Positions 1 to 13,100 of a stretch of DNA of 64,000 nt are shown here, piece after piece. Source of the stretch: Melampsora larici-populina 98AG31 (taxonomy: Eukaryota > Basidiomycota > Pucciniomycetes > Pucciniales > Melampsoraceae); assembly GCF_000204055.1 (NCBI RefSeq), contig NW_006768819.1, forward strand, positions 352,120 through 416,119. Reading direction: 5' to 3'. The position numbers were made by a program, and so were the translations under genes. Numbering within the stretch: position 1 is the first letter of the stretch; the number at the start of each line of letters is the position of its first letter. The notes under the pieces are model-generated. The model was not told where the DNA came from, did not search any database, and worked only from the letters and a program-made list of their open reading frames with translations.

Positions 1-3000
1 CTTATATATCTGATTTTACAAATTAATAATGGTAAACAGCTTTCAAAAACCAAAAAGATGACTAAAAAATTGGTAAACAGCTATGATGCAATGATTCAAA
101 GATCTCCTACACTTCCCAAATTCGCCATTTTGAGCCATTTTAGCTAGTACAAATATGTAGTATGATGTAATGTGATCAATAGATCTTCTACAAGTGATTC
201 TTCAATCATATACCCAGCTTTCTTATGTAATATTTCTCTGCCAAGTCTTCTTATGATCAATTTGATCTGTTGAATGGTAAACAGCTATTACAAATTCTTC
301 AACTCATATATATTTTCGTCTCCAAGCCTTTATAAACACTTTACTAATAATGATTCATCTTCTTATAGTCAATCTTCATATATAAATGCCTTATCCATCT
401 TCATTTCTAATATTAAAAGAGTATTTTTGATTACCAATCAATTCTAAGATGATGATGCTGTGCATAATATTGAATAGAGGCTGTGTATTTGCTCTTCAAT
501 TAATCATTCAACTACCTTTTCATTTGATTTCATCAGCTTGATTATCAATCATTGTTGTTTGATCTCATGACCATCTTCCTTAATCCAAAAATCGAAAATC
601 GAAAATTTCGACCTGTAACAACCCATAATTCACACTGATACAGCCACTACATATCCCATAATACATCTTCACTTCCTCTTTACCTCGCTGTCTCGTTTTC
701 AATCGATCGATCTCGATCTCGATCTTTCCTTTCTACACTCTTCACTTCGTCACTCGGTAAGTCATCTCTCTCTTCTCATCTCTTCTTTCAGATACTATCC
801 TTAGAACTACCAAACTAACCAACATGATCTCTAAACACCACTAATCATATGTATTTAAGTTTTCATTTTCACTCGTTTCTCCTTTCTTTTCATTCACATC
901 ACATCAATATTAATTTGTACTTGATCTAAAACTTTCCTCTAATAAATGTTTCTATTTTTTCTTAGTTTTTTTCTTTTGTTTGTTTAAATGAATGAAAATA
1001 AAACTAAAAATAAAATTTAAATAAGTGTTTCAAAAATAAAATATGGTTTCAACATATAAAAAGAGCTTTTGTCTTAAGATTTGTTTTTTGTATTATCTTT
1101 CTTATGAGTTGTTTGAATTAAACCATGAAAGATTGAATGTCAAATCTGAAACTATGTGTACTATAATAAACAAATTGGTTTTTGACTTTTAAAATGAAAT
1201 AAAAATAAAAATTGATAACAATAAAATTAAATGAATAATAAAATTGATTTAATATATGTTAGATTGTGAAGTTATGATGTAATTAATATGTAATAATAAC
1301 CCCTGCTCAATAATGATTATCAATAATTTTGATTTTAATTTTTTTTTGATTGATACCATGATCTGCGCACCACACCGGAAACTTATGTCAAAGAGAATTC
1401 ATTAAGCAAATAAAAAAACTTGTGTCATCAGCTGACCCTACAAGAACACCAGCTCCTCCAAAGGTAACTGTCAACTCAGGTAACTCAACAGTTCACTGCA
1501 GTGTTTTCCAACTCTTTAAAGCTCAAGAGACCAAGGTGCAGCTGGACAAAGTTGCAGCCTACTTACAAGGGTCACAGCCTATGGCTGTGACAGACAACAC
1601 TTGCAAAAGCAAGGCCATTCTCTCATGGTGGAAGGTAAGTTGCCACTTTTTCAATGTTCTTGTTTTCCTGCATTATTATACTACCTAATATCATCTTTGT
1701 TTGTTCATGTGAACTGCACAGCCTTTCCAATCCTGGTGTTGGTTGCCCAAGACTATATGAGTCTTCTGGCGGGCTTGGCCACGGTGAAAAGGACGTTCTT
1801 GGCTGCTGAAGATATCTGCTCAGCTGATTGTGCCTCCCTTGTACCCAAATCCATTGAGTGCTGTTTAGGTTTGAGACTCTGGATCTGTCAAGGTGTACCC
1901 GTAGCGCACAAGTACACCAACATGAATGAAGCAATTGAGGCTTTTGGGTGCAGGAAGTTATGAATTGGAATGGAGATCAAATAACAAACGTTTCATTTTT
2001 TGGTTAATTACTGGTTGATTAAATTTATAATGAAAATTAATGACGCAATACAGAGGAGCAAAGCATCAACTGACTTTCACTGCTCCTTGAGGTGACCCAC
2101 CGTACCGCGCAACAGCAAACGCAGCATGTATTGTAGTTGCCCGCTTTGGTGTGCCCGTTGAAGAGGGAAAAAAATTACTATGTTGCTCTGCAACCCTCTG
2201 CTGTGTGCATCACAGCGCAGCAGCCCAGCGTTGCTTACATACACACATGTAGCAGCATTTACATGACAAAAAGCTGATTTTCTCAATCTCTACAACTCAA
2301 TACCCTCTTCATCACACATCAGAAGTAGGTCACAATGGGGCCATAAATGATCAGTATCAAGAGGGCTATGAAATGAGGTATAGTAATCTAAAATTGGACA
2401 AGTTTACAAAAAAATGTTGTAATTCTAAAAATGGTTTTCAGCTATGGATACAAGGAAAAATCACCTGAATACATCACAAGAAGAGCTATGATCATCATTT
2501 CTAAACATCAATTGATCAATTACACAGATCAAATCTTGTCATTTATTGATAGTAATTACATCATAAAATTATATCAGCAAGATTTTTGAGGTTTTTGAGG
2601 TGTTTGTCAAGTTTTTATTGGTTTTTGAAGGTTGTTTACCATTGTTGAAAGATTGAAGGGATGATATATACCATTGATTGGTGCTTTACGGGCCCTGTTC
2701 CCCCTTTTTCTCATCTTATTCCTTTGTTATAGTGTTTTTGATCATCATTCAATTACTATATTTGTACTAAGTTCACGTAAATCAGCCCCTTCAAGAAAGG
2801 ATAAATTTATTGATGTGTGTTGAAGACTACAAGTCTCCTGGGGAATAATACTTACAACAGTATTGCTAGTAATTGATACTATTTTGTGGAGTTTTTGCCC
2901 TTTAGAACTGGAATACTACTTGTAATAGTATTGAGATCATTTATCTGGTGCCTTATCTTTTTCTTTGTTATCACAAAGTGGTCAGCAAGTGCTCCTGTGC

Positions 3001-3090
3001 TGGTTTCTTTGAAGAAGGCAGTCTTTAAGCAACTTCTAATATTGCTACATTAGTATATCATCCCTTCTTAGGGGTTGTGAAGCTCTTTGA
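1..3090. mobile_element. AT-rich long element, copy 1 (left edge of window)
   Basis: Very AT-rich DNA with many short ATGTAAT/GTAAACAGCT-type motifs surrounds a broken hAT domain (1422-1963). Bases about 19-105 match the reverse complement of 48525-48600. Bases about 2285-3090 match the reverse complement of 45060-45890; shared landmarks include a run near 2995-3030 about a CCTTCTTCAAAGAAACCAGC-type string, seen inverted near 45165-45185. So this is an inverted relative of the element at 45060-48605. The true left tip may lie outside the window. The central parts of the two copies differ, so the family is mosaic. I infer a DNA transposon with long AT-rich ends; the superfamily rests on the hAT fragment alone. 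Confidence 0.55.
1422..1963 (+). pseudogene. hAT transposase C-terminal dimerisation domain, broken
   Basis: Two open segments together give the hAT dimerisation signature: an ILSWWK motif at 1617-1634, then FPILVLVAQDY, an FLAAEDICSADCASLVPK stretch (position of the usual ERvFS..g.i.s..R) and a terminal LRLWICQGVPV at about 1724-1905. A GT-AG intron (1635-1721) lies exactly where the WWK and FPI motifs should join, but joining there leaves the reading frame off by one base. The upstream catalytic part is absent. I take it as a decayed transposase fragment within the AT-rich element. Identity is from motif recognition; the frame error is read directly from the sequence. Confidence 0.7.
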
Positions 3091-4501
3091 GCTTTAAGTA
3101 CTACACTGTCTACAACTTCAAGTCCAAGTCCCTTCAGTTTACTTGTTTCATGCTTACTCTCATGGCAACACCCAATATTTCTATGCACCACAACAAAAGC
3201 AGAATGTTGAAGTCTTTCAAGTTCACCAATACAAGTCATTTTCTTTTTCACAAATGCTCTCTGAGTCAGCTTCCCAATTCTATCCTCATTTATATAGGGT
3301 ATGGTGCACTGTACAAATGAACTATGGAGTGCCATCAGTCTTGACCACACCGTGGACTGGGTGTACAGAAAGCCCTTATTTTCTGAAGCGTTTTGGTGTT
3401 CTCAGAGAGAGTCCCAGAGTGTGGGATTCTCAGGATAAGTCTGATACTGTTAGGCTCCCCCTTATTCTAGTCTTAGTGGTAGATAGAAGAGACAAAATTA
3501 TATCCACAGTATGTGGCTGGCCAAACTTGTGCTGCCAGCCTGCCCACAGGTCCAAATGTTTATTTTCAAAATTTCATTCTTGTTGCATGTCCCTATATAT
3601 GATCAATAATTATTTGCCATCTATTTTCTAGACCATTATGCATTAGCCATGCTCAAACCTAACCTGATTGCAAAAAAAAAACTGGTACATCCAGTTGTTT
3701 TTCTGGTGGTAACTTTGTGTACCAATTTGACATTTATTGACAGTTCTTGACAGATCCCAGCCAAAAATTGGGTGCACCAGGTTTTTCATTAGCAACCCAG
3801 TTTGGTTTGGACACGGCTATTGTTCTATAATATTATTCCACCATGCTTAACACTCTTACAAGCTTGTCAGTTATTACAGCACCTGCTGACCCAATTTTAA
3901 GGTGGTACAACTTCAACTGTGTTAATATACATTCTGAATCTTGAGAATTCTGTCATCAATTAAATCAACAATACCTTTGTCTGATTTGAGCCAACATAAT
4001 TTTCCAAATAATTGTTTCTCACCAGACATGGTTGAAATGAATTTGATACTGTTTTTTTCCAAGACTGTGCTACCAAAATAAAGATATAGTACCATTCAGT
4101 TGGACTGGTATCCAACTTCATCTTGAACATATTATCAAGATACTGGCATTACAATACTTCCATTGCGGTCCAATACCAAATATTACAGAACCATGAGGTA
4201 TACTAGATTTCAAAAACGTTTTTGCAAAGTGCTTTGTGAGGCTTATACCCATTATAAACTACAAGAAAAAAACAAACTCAATCATTTGCTTAATTTTGGC
4301 TCATGGTTAGTGTGCAACCAAGCAAGTGTGCATCAATAGTCTATCAAAGCAAAAAAAAAGTGTAGCAGCAGTCACTCTGAGACTGGGTGGTAGCCTCTCA
4401 AATAGTCCTCCTGTGGGTATCCGTCAATTCTAAATCCAGAATGGCGTCAAAAAAGAAAGCTAGATGCTGTGAAACAGAGAAGGATCATTGTGTTTTTGCC
4501 C
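3091..4501. other. Non-coding, repeat-like spacer
   Basis: AT-rich sequence without convincing coding structure. Open frames such as 3143-3631 have no recognisable domain and composition typical of chance. Part of the tract has short imperfect repeats around CACCAGG/ACTGGT strings near 3680-3790. It separates the left-edge element from the 3' end of the glutamine-synthetase-like gene. Confidence 0.5.
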
Positions 4502-7165
4502 TCAATAATGTTCCAAGGCGAACCTCTGTTGTTGGTCAGCCGGAAGAGCTTTGTAGCGTTCAGCTTCCGCCTACATACACCGAAAAAGACAAAAAGGAAC
4601 CCGTCAGGGAATTTACAGACGAGCCTACACCGAGATCTGGTTTTTGAGGGTAGCTCACTCTTTTGGTCGTGGTGTAAGCTCTCACAAAAACCTGACCCAA
4701 TGCTTTAGCCAACGTTGTATCCTTCTCCAACGCTGACAAAGCTTCATCTAACGTCCGTGGTAATGAGGTCGTGATTTTGTGGGCTTCTCTTTCCTGAGTA
4801 GTCAATTTTGCAGGGTCGACTAGAGAAAGAAGTGTATAGTCGTGGTTGTATATGAATTTTGAATGTAAGCTTTCGAGTTGCTCTAATGACATCATCAGAA
4901 TCAATTCAGGAAGACTTACCGCGACAATCGGTCTGTACTAAATCAAGAGGGGTTTCTGAATTGCAGCCAGATATGTCAGGCTTGACTAGGGCTCCTCATG
5001 AACACTGTGATGAATTTTTACTGACGAATTCCCAGTAAGCCCGCAGTTAGCACCACGCTGAGGGCAAGATATATGTTCGACGTAAAATCTGCTGTCTTCA
5101 ACTCAAAATGCTTTTCGGTCGAACTAGACGTAGCCGAGGAGGTACAGAGGCGAATAGGCGCCTCCCTACCATATGCAATGAAACACATGTCAGTAGGGAA
5201 TAGTTCACTGAGCATCGATGGTAAATTGGGATCCGCAATATAAGGGCTTAACTTATTTGCCGTGCCCCAACATGACCAAACGCCGCCTGACCAGGTACCA
5301 TCACCTACTCGCTCGTATGAGAATGTGGACGGCTGAGTAAAAGCGGTGATTGCGGGTAGGTGTAATAAGACCCCTACATCAGAGCACCATTGCGAGCTGG
5401 TCAATGATCACACCATTCAAAGCGAACAATCTCCAGTTCCGGCGCCAAAAGTTCATAACTCACCTGCGAGCCAATGGCTTTCAATCACATTGAGCGCGGG
5501 ACTCGTAGTGACTACATTAAAATTGTGGAAGTCAAGTTGGTTTTACTCTCGAGACTTAAATGGTATGAGCCACACGGTTAAAGCCCACTCACCCGGTCGC
5601 AAACACGGAGAGATGACCGAGTCATGATCAAGCAAACCGGTGGGTGATTGTGGACTCGTCTATTCATACGGTAAAGCAAACAGATAGTTTGCCATGCGTT
5701 AAGCGACACTGTACATGGTACCTCACATAAAGCCAAACGATCTGAGTGTGAGGAAAGTGATACCCGTGCGTACGTACTTTATTGCGCCTGTGCAGCGATA
5801 TATGCATGTGTGCTCCAGTACCGCCTGTTTACCGAACCCATTGATCACGAAACACGTCAGGTTGAGTATCCGGAAAATAAAAACAAATCATCTCAAACAA
5901 ACAAAAATTTGCGAATGGCTTAGGCGAAAAGGTAGCCTTCAAGCCCATCTGATTTGCCACACTGTATATCAACTCCTTCGCATAAATCAACTGATCGATT
6001 GACTGAAACGCGGCGTGCGGAGCAAGCGCCAGTTCATACTAAAAAAGATGATGTGTTTGCGTCAATCACGTTTACAAATTCAAAGCATACAGTTGGATAG
6101 GTCAGTTGACCCGAGTGAACAGATTGCTTGCGTGGTGATAAGATAGAGATTCTATGGCCAATTACTTACCTGACCAGGCGCACTTTCAGCGTGCCATTGT
6201 TCGACTCCGATCCCTAATTTTTCAACGAGGTGAAAAGCCTTCAGATGTATGTCAATTATTCGCTGTTGATTTCCGAATTATCATGGACTACTTGCCTGCT
6301 TCTTCGAGATATTCAACTGCCCTTTGAATGAATGCTAAACCTTTGCTACCTGCTCTCAAGAGAATATGAGCTTACTCTGAACGTTTGGTCGAGTGTGCAT
6401 CGCTAATGAGCCTTTACCTGATCTCATACTTGAATGAGTACTCCAAGCATGATTCTTAAGACCTCCATCAACAGGTACAAGAGGATCGATCGACTCTAAT
6501 AAAACAACTTCAATTTCAAAACCAACGAGATAAGAGATACCGCAATCGACCACACCCCCTTGTAGGGTCGAGCTGAGGATAAACCGAGGACAGAGTGGGT
6601 AAGGCGTGAAGGTAGCTTGATCGAGACCATTTTCACTAAAGTAGTCTGGCTCTCGTTTCCTTAGGAGACTACACATCGCCATTGCATGATCGGGCTCATA
6701 GGTCAATGGGCGATATGAAATTTTATCCGGTTGAAGATAAAGATCGCCCACAGGGCCGAAACCAGGTGACAGCTCATCATGATGACCAAGACCCATGACA
6801 CAGGCAGGCAATGATAGTAAAGATTCTGGAGGTGATCTGACCATCTTATCGTATCTTGATTTATGAACTACACGACATCGAACCATGCCCGTGAAATCGA
6901 TCCAACACAGTCGAACATATCTAGGGTTGATTTTATCAGGATAATGATTACTAGTGGGACTAGCTATTTGACTCATATTATTCTGATAGATGTTTGTAGT
7001 TGATGATGATGACGATGATGATGAAAGGATAGAATGATATAATGAGTTGATTTGATGATGATGAGAAGTTCGATTTGAAGGCGAGCTCGGTTTTGAAGAG
7101 ATTTGCGATTGAGTTGAAGCTGATAAAGGATGTCGATGGGGTTGACCGATTGAGGATGACATCAT
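4502..7165 (-). CDS. Glutamine-synthetase-like protein (FluG C-terminal/GS type I-like)
   Basis: Twelve exons can be joined without a frame break: 7165-6418, 6349-6296, 6213-6170, 6038-5903, 5824-5778, 5659-5593, 5511-5464, 5373-5253, 5165-5026, 4985-4920, 4819-4659, 4570-4502, giving 566 residues. Visible GS landmarks, in order: beta-grasp [12 protein letters not shown] (about 82-93), GFEIE (215-219), [10 protein letters not shown] (275-284), GTGAHMHIS (329-337, the nucleotide/metal His), NKEAPIRL (421-428), FELK (442-445) and a helical C-terminus ending FALEHY. Family knowledge: these proteins ligate ammonia or amines to glutamate, or act as GS-derived developmental regulators (FluG). The usual FE.R position is FELK, so the Arg is a Lys. 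Residues 1-80 are low-complexity Ser/His-rich. Intron 2 (6295-6214) fits only with a GC donor (CAG|GCAAGT). The ATG at 7165 is the first in frame; a further 5' exon is possible. Substrate is unknown. Confidence 0.88.
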
Positions 7166-10100
7166 CAAGTGCTCAAGTATGTAATATGAACAAGAAAATT
7201 GTAAGCTGAATTCATGCAAGCCAACAAAGAAGGATGAAAGTTGAAACTACATTTGTATTTTTTACCTCGCTGAACTTCGAACATTTTCAACAGAACTATG
7301 GTCAGGTCAGGGAAAGAAGCCGTTTCGGCTGATACCGGCTGTTCAACAGCTAGTCACTCATTTTTACCCACACTCAAAATGTCTGCTTCACAATTCTTCT
7401 ACAGGCTCTTCATGACCAGTCAAGAGGCATGAATGTGGAAATGGCTACATATTCAAGCTTATCTTGCTAATTCAGCTCAAAATTTATGTATTCAGAAAGA
7501 CAAGAGGATTGTGTGATATGTAGACAAGTATTTATCTTGCTGAGGCGCACGTACTGTAAAGAATTCTGAACATGCCTTTGGGACCCCCTCCAGAGTTCAA
7601 CTTCTAGTCAGGCTATGTCATCAGGTCAAGATTCAATTGAGCATGTAAGGCTTGTGTGATATTGCAAAACATGATTGCTGATGGGAAACAATCAAAATCC
7701 CCAGTTCACAACATGTGTTTATGAAGCGTGGACCAAGCTCAAACAACACAGTACCACAGAACATTCAAGATGCGTCTCAAACCTCTCGCTTTCAAATTCC
7801 TTGGGGGATATTGTGAAAATACTTTCAAGCCTATGCTCACATCGCATTCGACCAACTATAAGTTGCATCATTTGGCAAATTGTAGAATGCAATATCTACC
7901 ATTTCACGGGGCTTTTCTGCAAAACATTCACACCGGGAAACACACCACCAGAGAGGTCATCAATGACACCTTCTGTTTCTTTGCTAATTTCTCTATGTAG
8001 GTGTCTTTCCTATAAAAAATCTTGGCTTGACTCTTCAGCTCATCCGTCTTCTAGGTGGAGGACTTCCAAGAAATCTTTCAATGTTGTCAAGAATCTGATC
8101 TTCTATCCCACTAGTGCAAGTTCAACCATGGGCTTCACACTCGAATTCGCCCGTTTGTCCAGATATCAATTGTTTTGCCTCGAATGAGCGTGTAAAATGA
8201 GTCGATCATGACTTGAATTATGACATGAACCTTCCGAACTACGACGCGGTGATTGAAAAGTAAAGACCTCGAGTTGTGTCTGACTCCTATTGTACCATTT
8301 AGACCTTCAAAACTTCTCAAAAAGCATTGCAAACTTGACTTCATTAGGAAAATACCCAATAAAAAGGCTCCTGGGTGGATTCAGACGTCAAAAGGCCAAT
8401 TGATGTTGTGGTAACACAGATACTCGACATGGGCGCAAGAATGAGCGTTAGCTCATTTGCAATCCTGACATTGGATTGACTCTGACTGCTAGTGAAGAAA
8501 ATCTCGACGACAATGCACCGCGATGAACGAATCATACACAAGGAGATGTACATGTTTGCAAGGAGCGAAATGTAGCAGGAACAGTATACGGTATTCCAAA
8601 ATCAAACAGATGATGCTCATTTGAAATGAGACAAGACTTCACTTGGTACATCATTATGGTGAAGAACACAACATTCACAAATGTCATTATGGAATGTCGA
8701 GCTTCTCCATGAGATGACGAGCAGTCATTCGTATAATTACCAAATGAAGCGTATATCGTCAACTTATGGTATCACACATTTGATTCCCCTTCAACGAGTC
8801 GAACTTGTGAAATTAGGACTAAATGATCGCTATATAATCTCATGTAGTCGACGAGATTTGAAGCCTTCGGACCGCATATATGTATGTATGTACGTAGAGA
8901 TCATCAACATAGTGAAGTTTGAGACTGAGAGAGAAGAGATGTGCAGACACTGACGATCAGAGAAAGAGGTCAGATTCCCTGCAGCCAGAGCTTTCAAAAG
9001 CCTCCAAAAGCTCATATGTACCAGACATCTATGTACTTCGAATGTGAATTGGCGCTGTGGTTCTCATCGATCTACCAACACAACACTCTACTCGACTCCT
9101 AGAGTCCAACGACTATCAATCAAGTCTTTGTAGGCGCCTCAAGGAAACTCTATCGTCCTGGGGGAGAGCCTTTGTTAGCAAAAAGATTCATTCCGATGAG
9201 ACAGGGGATAGTGACACTGGAGTTTATATACACTTGTCAAGTTGTTGTTCAGTACCTACTTCAGGAAGGCGTGAGCCAGTTCATATACATAGTAACGATT
9301 ACGAGGATCATACCCTATCATGGCGTTTCGAAGCAATCCAGTAAAACAAAAAAAGCAATTGAATCTTTTGAGATTTTCATACCCTTTCCAAAACGTAGCG
9401 TCGAGTCCATTCATGTTCATGATTAGTGATCGAAGCTGAACACCTTGTAAAATAAGTTTATCCTTTGACAGGGGTGAAGAATCATCTACCATTAGTGACC
9501 CGATCACTTGAATGGGTATCAGAGGAGTTGAGCCGGCAGAAAATTACGAGGTCACTACTCTACTAATACGATGTGATTCATGTACTCGTGAAACTCGGTA
9601 CAAAGGTACTTTTTAGAATTCAATAGGTCGACTTCGTTTACCGGACGACCCAGAAATCCCAGGGGGTGATATTTTCCTTGCGCTGTTTTGCTGCTGCCCG
9701 AAACACTATCCATTCCAATGTCCTTTCCTGAGCGTGTAGAATGTCTTAAGTTCCAAAGCTATATCAATCGACTCTTAGTTGATTACAAGCTCTCTTCTCC
9801 AGCCAATTTTCGAAGCTGCGAGTCAAACTTTGATGTAGCTTGACTCTAAAATTGTTACGAAGATGTGAACGTCAGGTAGTGGAAAGATCAAGTGCAATCA
9901 ACCAAAGACAGACGTGGCAGAGCGTGGTAAAATATTCTCGAAAGGCTAACCTGGAGCCTTTGTACAAATGCCCATTGGCGGAAGCCTGCAAGTCGAGTAG
10001 GGTTGAGTCAGGTTGAGTCCATGTATTGCAGGCTCAGCTCGGCTGCGAAATAGAGCGCCGATGATCCTTTTGGTGAATGGATGGGTAATTCTGTTGGCTT

Positions 10101-13100
10101 CTTTTGATTATCAGCCTTCCTATCGCGCCCAGTCCCAGGTAGATTTTACAGGACCCTAGAGAGCTCCTGTAGAGGTGCATGATGTAAAAGATTGGTAGTT
10201 GGGACGAATGTTTTAACTCACAGGAATCGGGGTAGGCGGGAAGGCTTTGTAAGACGCTGTGATTTTTCGGGAAAGACGCGTCACCTGATTTCCGAAAGAA
10301 CTTACTAAACCACGGTTTTCAAGCACAGCAACCATTCTGCTATCTCTTCTTTAATTGATTCACCTGTGGTTTCCGGTTGTTCTTTTCCTCTCTTTCTACA
10401 TTATTACTTCTTAATAATTGTATCATCCAATTTCATTCTCAACGGTTTTTAGCTCTCGTTTCTCTCAATAAACATCTTAGTAGCTTAAAAATCTTGTTAG
10501 AAATTTTTTCTCCCACCGTCCCACCCTCTGATTGGGGGACTTCGTTATCTTAATTGTAGCCACCCCATCGGGCTTTCGGCATTTCTCTCTGCAATTTCGA
10601 GTCAGACCCTCCGGGGCCGTCCTACGTTAAATCAGTAGCGTTTGTTGAAAACTCTAAGTCTGTCCCAAACCTCGCGCCAATACAATTCCTTTATTTTCTT
10701 ATGTTCGCTGTGAATTGCTGTGTATTTCACAGCCTCTACATCACGTTAAATACTCTTCACGCTTGTGGGTATGGACTTCAAACTCAACAAACTGTTTTGC
10801 TCCTGGCTAAACATCGGTGAGGTAGGAGCAAGAGATTCGGTCAAGTTTTTATGAAGGTGAACTGTGCTGAAGTGTGTGTAATGTAGGGAAAAAAAATCAC
10901 ATCATGCACTTCGATAACAGCTCTCCGGGGTCTTGATCGTACCTCATTCGAATAAATGAGCACACGCTCGAGACCCTGACCGGGGAAGACCGCAGAAAAT
11001 CAAGCAATAAACCAGAAGCGGATAGGTTTGAAGAGTTTATTGTGAGTCATTGCGATACCACTTTCAGCCGCCGATGAAAGAAAAAGATGATCTGCACTGA
11101 TCTGCACTGATCTGCACTATGTACTCTGTTCGATCATCAACTCCAAAAATTAACTCATCGTGAAAATCCAGGAAAATCCAATCAATTTTAATTACTACTT
11201 CATGAACCGATAAACTCAAAATTCAACAAAATAACTGCACGCCCGCCCACCTACACACATCTCATGAGATCTTATCTCTCAAGTAAATTGATACATATCG
11301 GAATGAAACTGCAGATGGCGAATTTCAACGTGGGTGGCCGACTGTCAGCACGAGGAAACACTCATCTTCGTCATGATGAAAAATCCAAACACGATTTCAA
11401 CGGCGGCGTCCAATGCCTCTATACCAAAACCCATCGAAAACTACGCGTCGACACCCGCTACCTTTGGGTTATCACGAATCGGAGACTTTTTTGACTTCAT
11501 ACCCTTTTGCGCATTGACGCCTGTATGGCCCTAGACGCCAAGTGGTGTCGCCTTCTAGGATGTTGGTACACCAGTACAGGTACTGTCGACAAGTGTTTCC
11601 ATGACGCTCGCTTCACGACCTTCACGGGGTTCTGTGCGGTGCTTCGAAAGGCGGTTCAGTGGCCTGATATGAAACGTGACTCGACGTGTCGATATCTGAG
11701 ATCTAACGTAACATCCATGTCATCTAAATTTTGGCTATGGAACGTATCCTGCGGACATCTTCCTACAGTCCTCTCCTGTTGAGACTACAGTCGGACTTGC
11801 GATTGTTAGATACATCATATTCATCGTTTGTCTGAGAACTACAGTCGATTCTTACAAATTCAATTCTTGTGGATCTTCTGCATCCGTAACACTGGTCACG
11901 GGCTTACTGAAGGTACGCGCGTGGCTCGTTCCCCACAGAGGATTTTGTGGAGCTCCTCGGCATTATCCGATGATGTAGTTCCCGAAAGGCTTCTCGATCA
12001 CCTTTCCGTCAGTAGCGGGGACTGGCATTGGCTCATTGAGATTCATTGTCAGTATGACCTGCCGATCCGTACAATGGCTGAAATCCGCAAACAGTGTAGC
12101 ATGAAAGGCTCTCGTATCCGTAGGGCCACGGGTGTGTCTGTGCTTTTTCGGTGAAGCCACATCGGATAGATCTGGGTAGATTCCCTCCGAAACGTTGAAA
12201 ACCATTACGCTCAAGTTTCTGAAAACCCCGACGGCAGCTTCAATCACGTTATGTATACCAATGATGAATCCAATCGTCGGATTGAGAAATCCTTGAAGCA
12301 TCAATTCATGATATGTGTGGAAAATTGCACGCTATCTCTATCCAGGTATTTGGTTACCCCTTGAATGGTTAATAAAGCAGTTCAATCTTAGTCATCTTCT
12401 GTACGAAACTTCGGGATAGACGAGTACGACGTCTTGCGCACCGTGTCGAACATCTTCATGACAAGGTCGATAGATCATGAAGCAGGATACCATTGCTATT
12501 TGTGGTGTTCGGACGGCCCAGAGCCGAATATCAACCGTGTTCTTCCGCCGCAAGCAGTGTCAGGCGCAGCTACGACGTAATTCCTCGCCGAGCAACAAAC
12601 GAGGTTTCGGGTGGGGTTCGAGAATGCGCGCGCAACCTTCGAAACACAGATATATCTGAGTATACATGCTCTCAAGCGACATAGATGATCGTGAGGTTTA
12701 ATGCCGAGTACGTATAGCTTTTGCGATGGAGTTGGCTGTTCCCGAAACAAGCCCAGCAAGGTGTACATTCAAAACGGAATGTCTTGACGCAGACGACGGC
12801 AATGGTTGATCCTTGACGTCGACATTTCACACCATTTCATCGTGCTCAAAACCAAGGAGATATTGAGAATGCATCCAGAGTAGCTAACTTCTGGGAAGAT
12901 ATCGCGCATGAGTTCGGTTTCTAACGCGTATATACGAGAAAGGACACCATTTTTGATGATATGACTGCCTTGAAGGCACGACCGAGCGTTTGCTAATGTA
13001 GAGGAGCTTACTAAGCAGAAGCATCGGTCACTTAAAGCGGGTGAAATGTGTCCTTCAAAAACAAATGTATCTTCATATTGAAGGTGTCACTCCAACAGAT

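Noticed and set aside
3143..3631. 162-codon plus-strand frame
   Set aside because: No domain, overlaps sequence duplicated inversely at 45060-45890 that is not open there, and lies in repeat DNA.
9256..9507. 83-codon minus-strand frame (GLDATFWKGY region) that looked like an exon pair
   Set aside because: The apparent donor and acceptor leave incompatible phases, the frame has no ATG-supported start and no domain, so it is not separable from chance.
11963..12304. 113-codon minus-strand frame with a hydrophobic start
   Set aside because: No family recognised; no neighbouring exons with matching phase were found.
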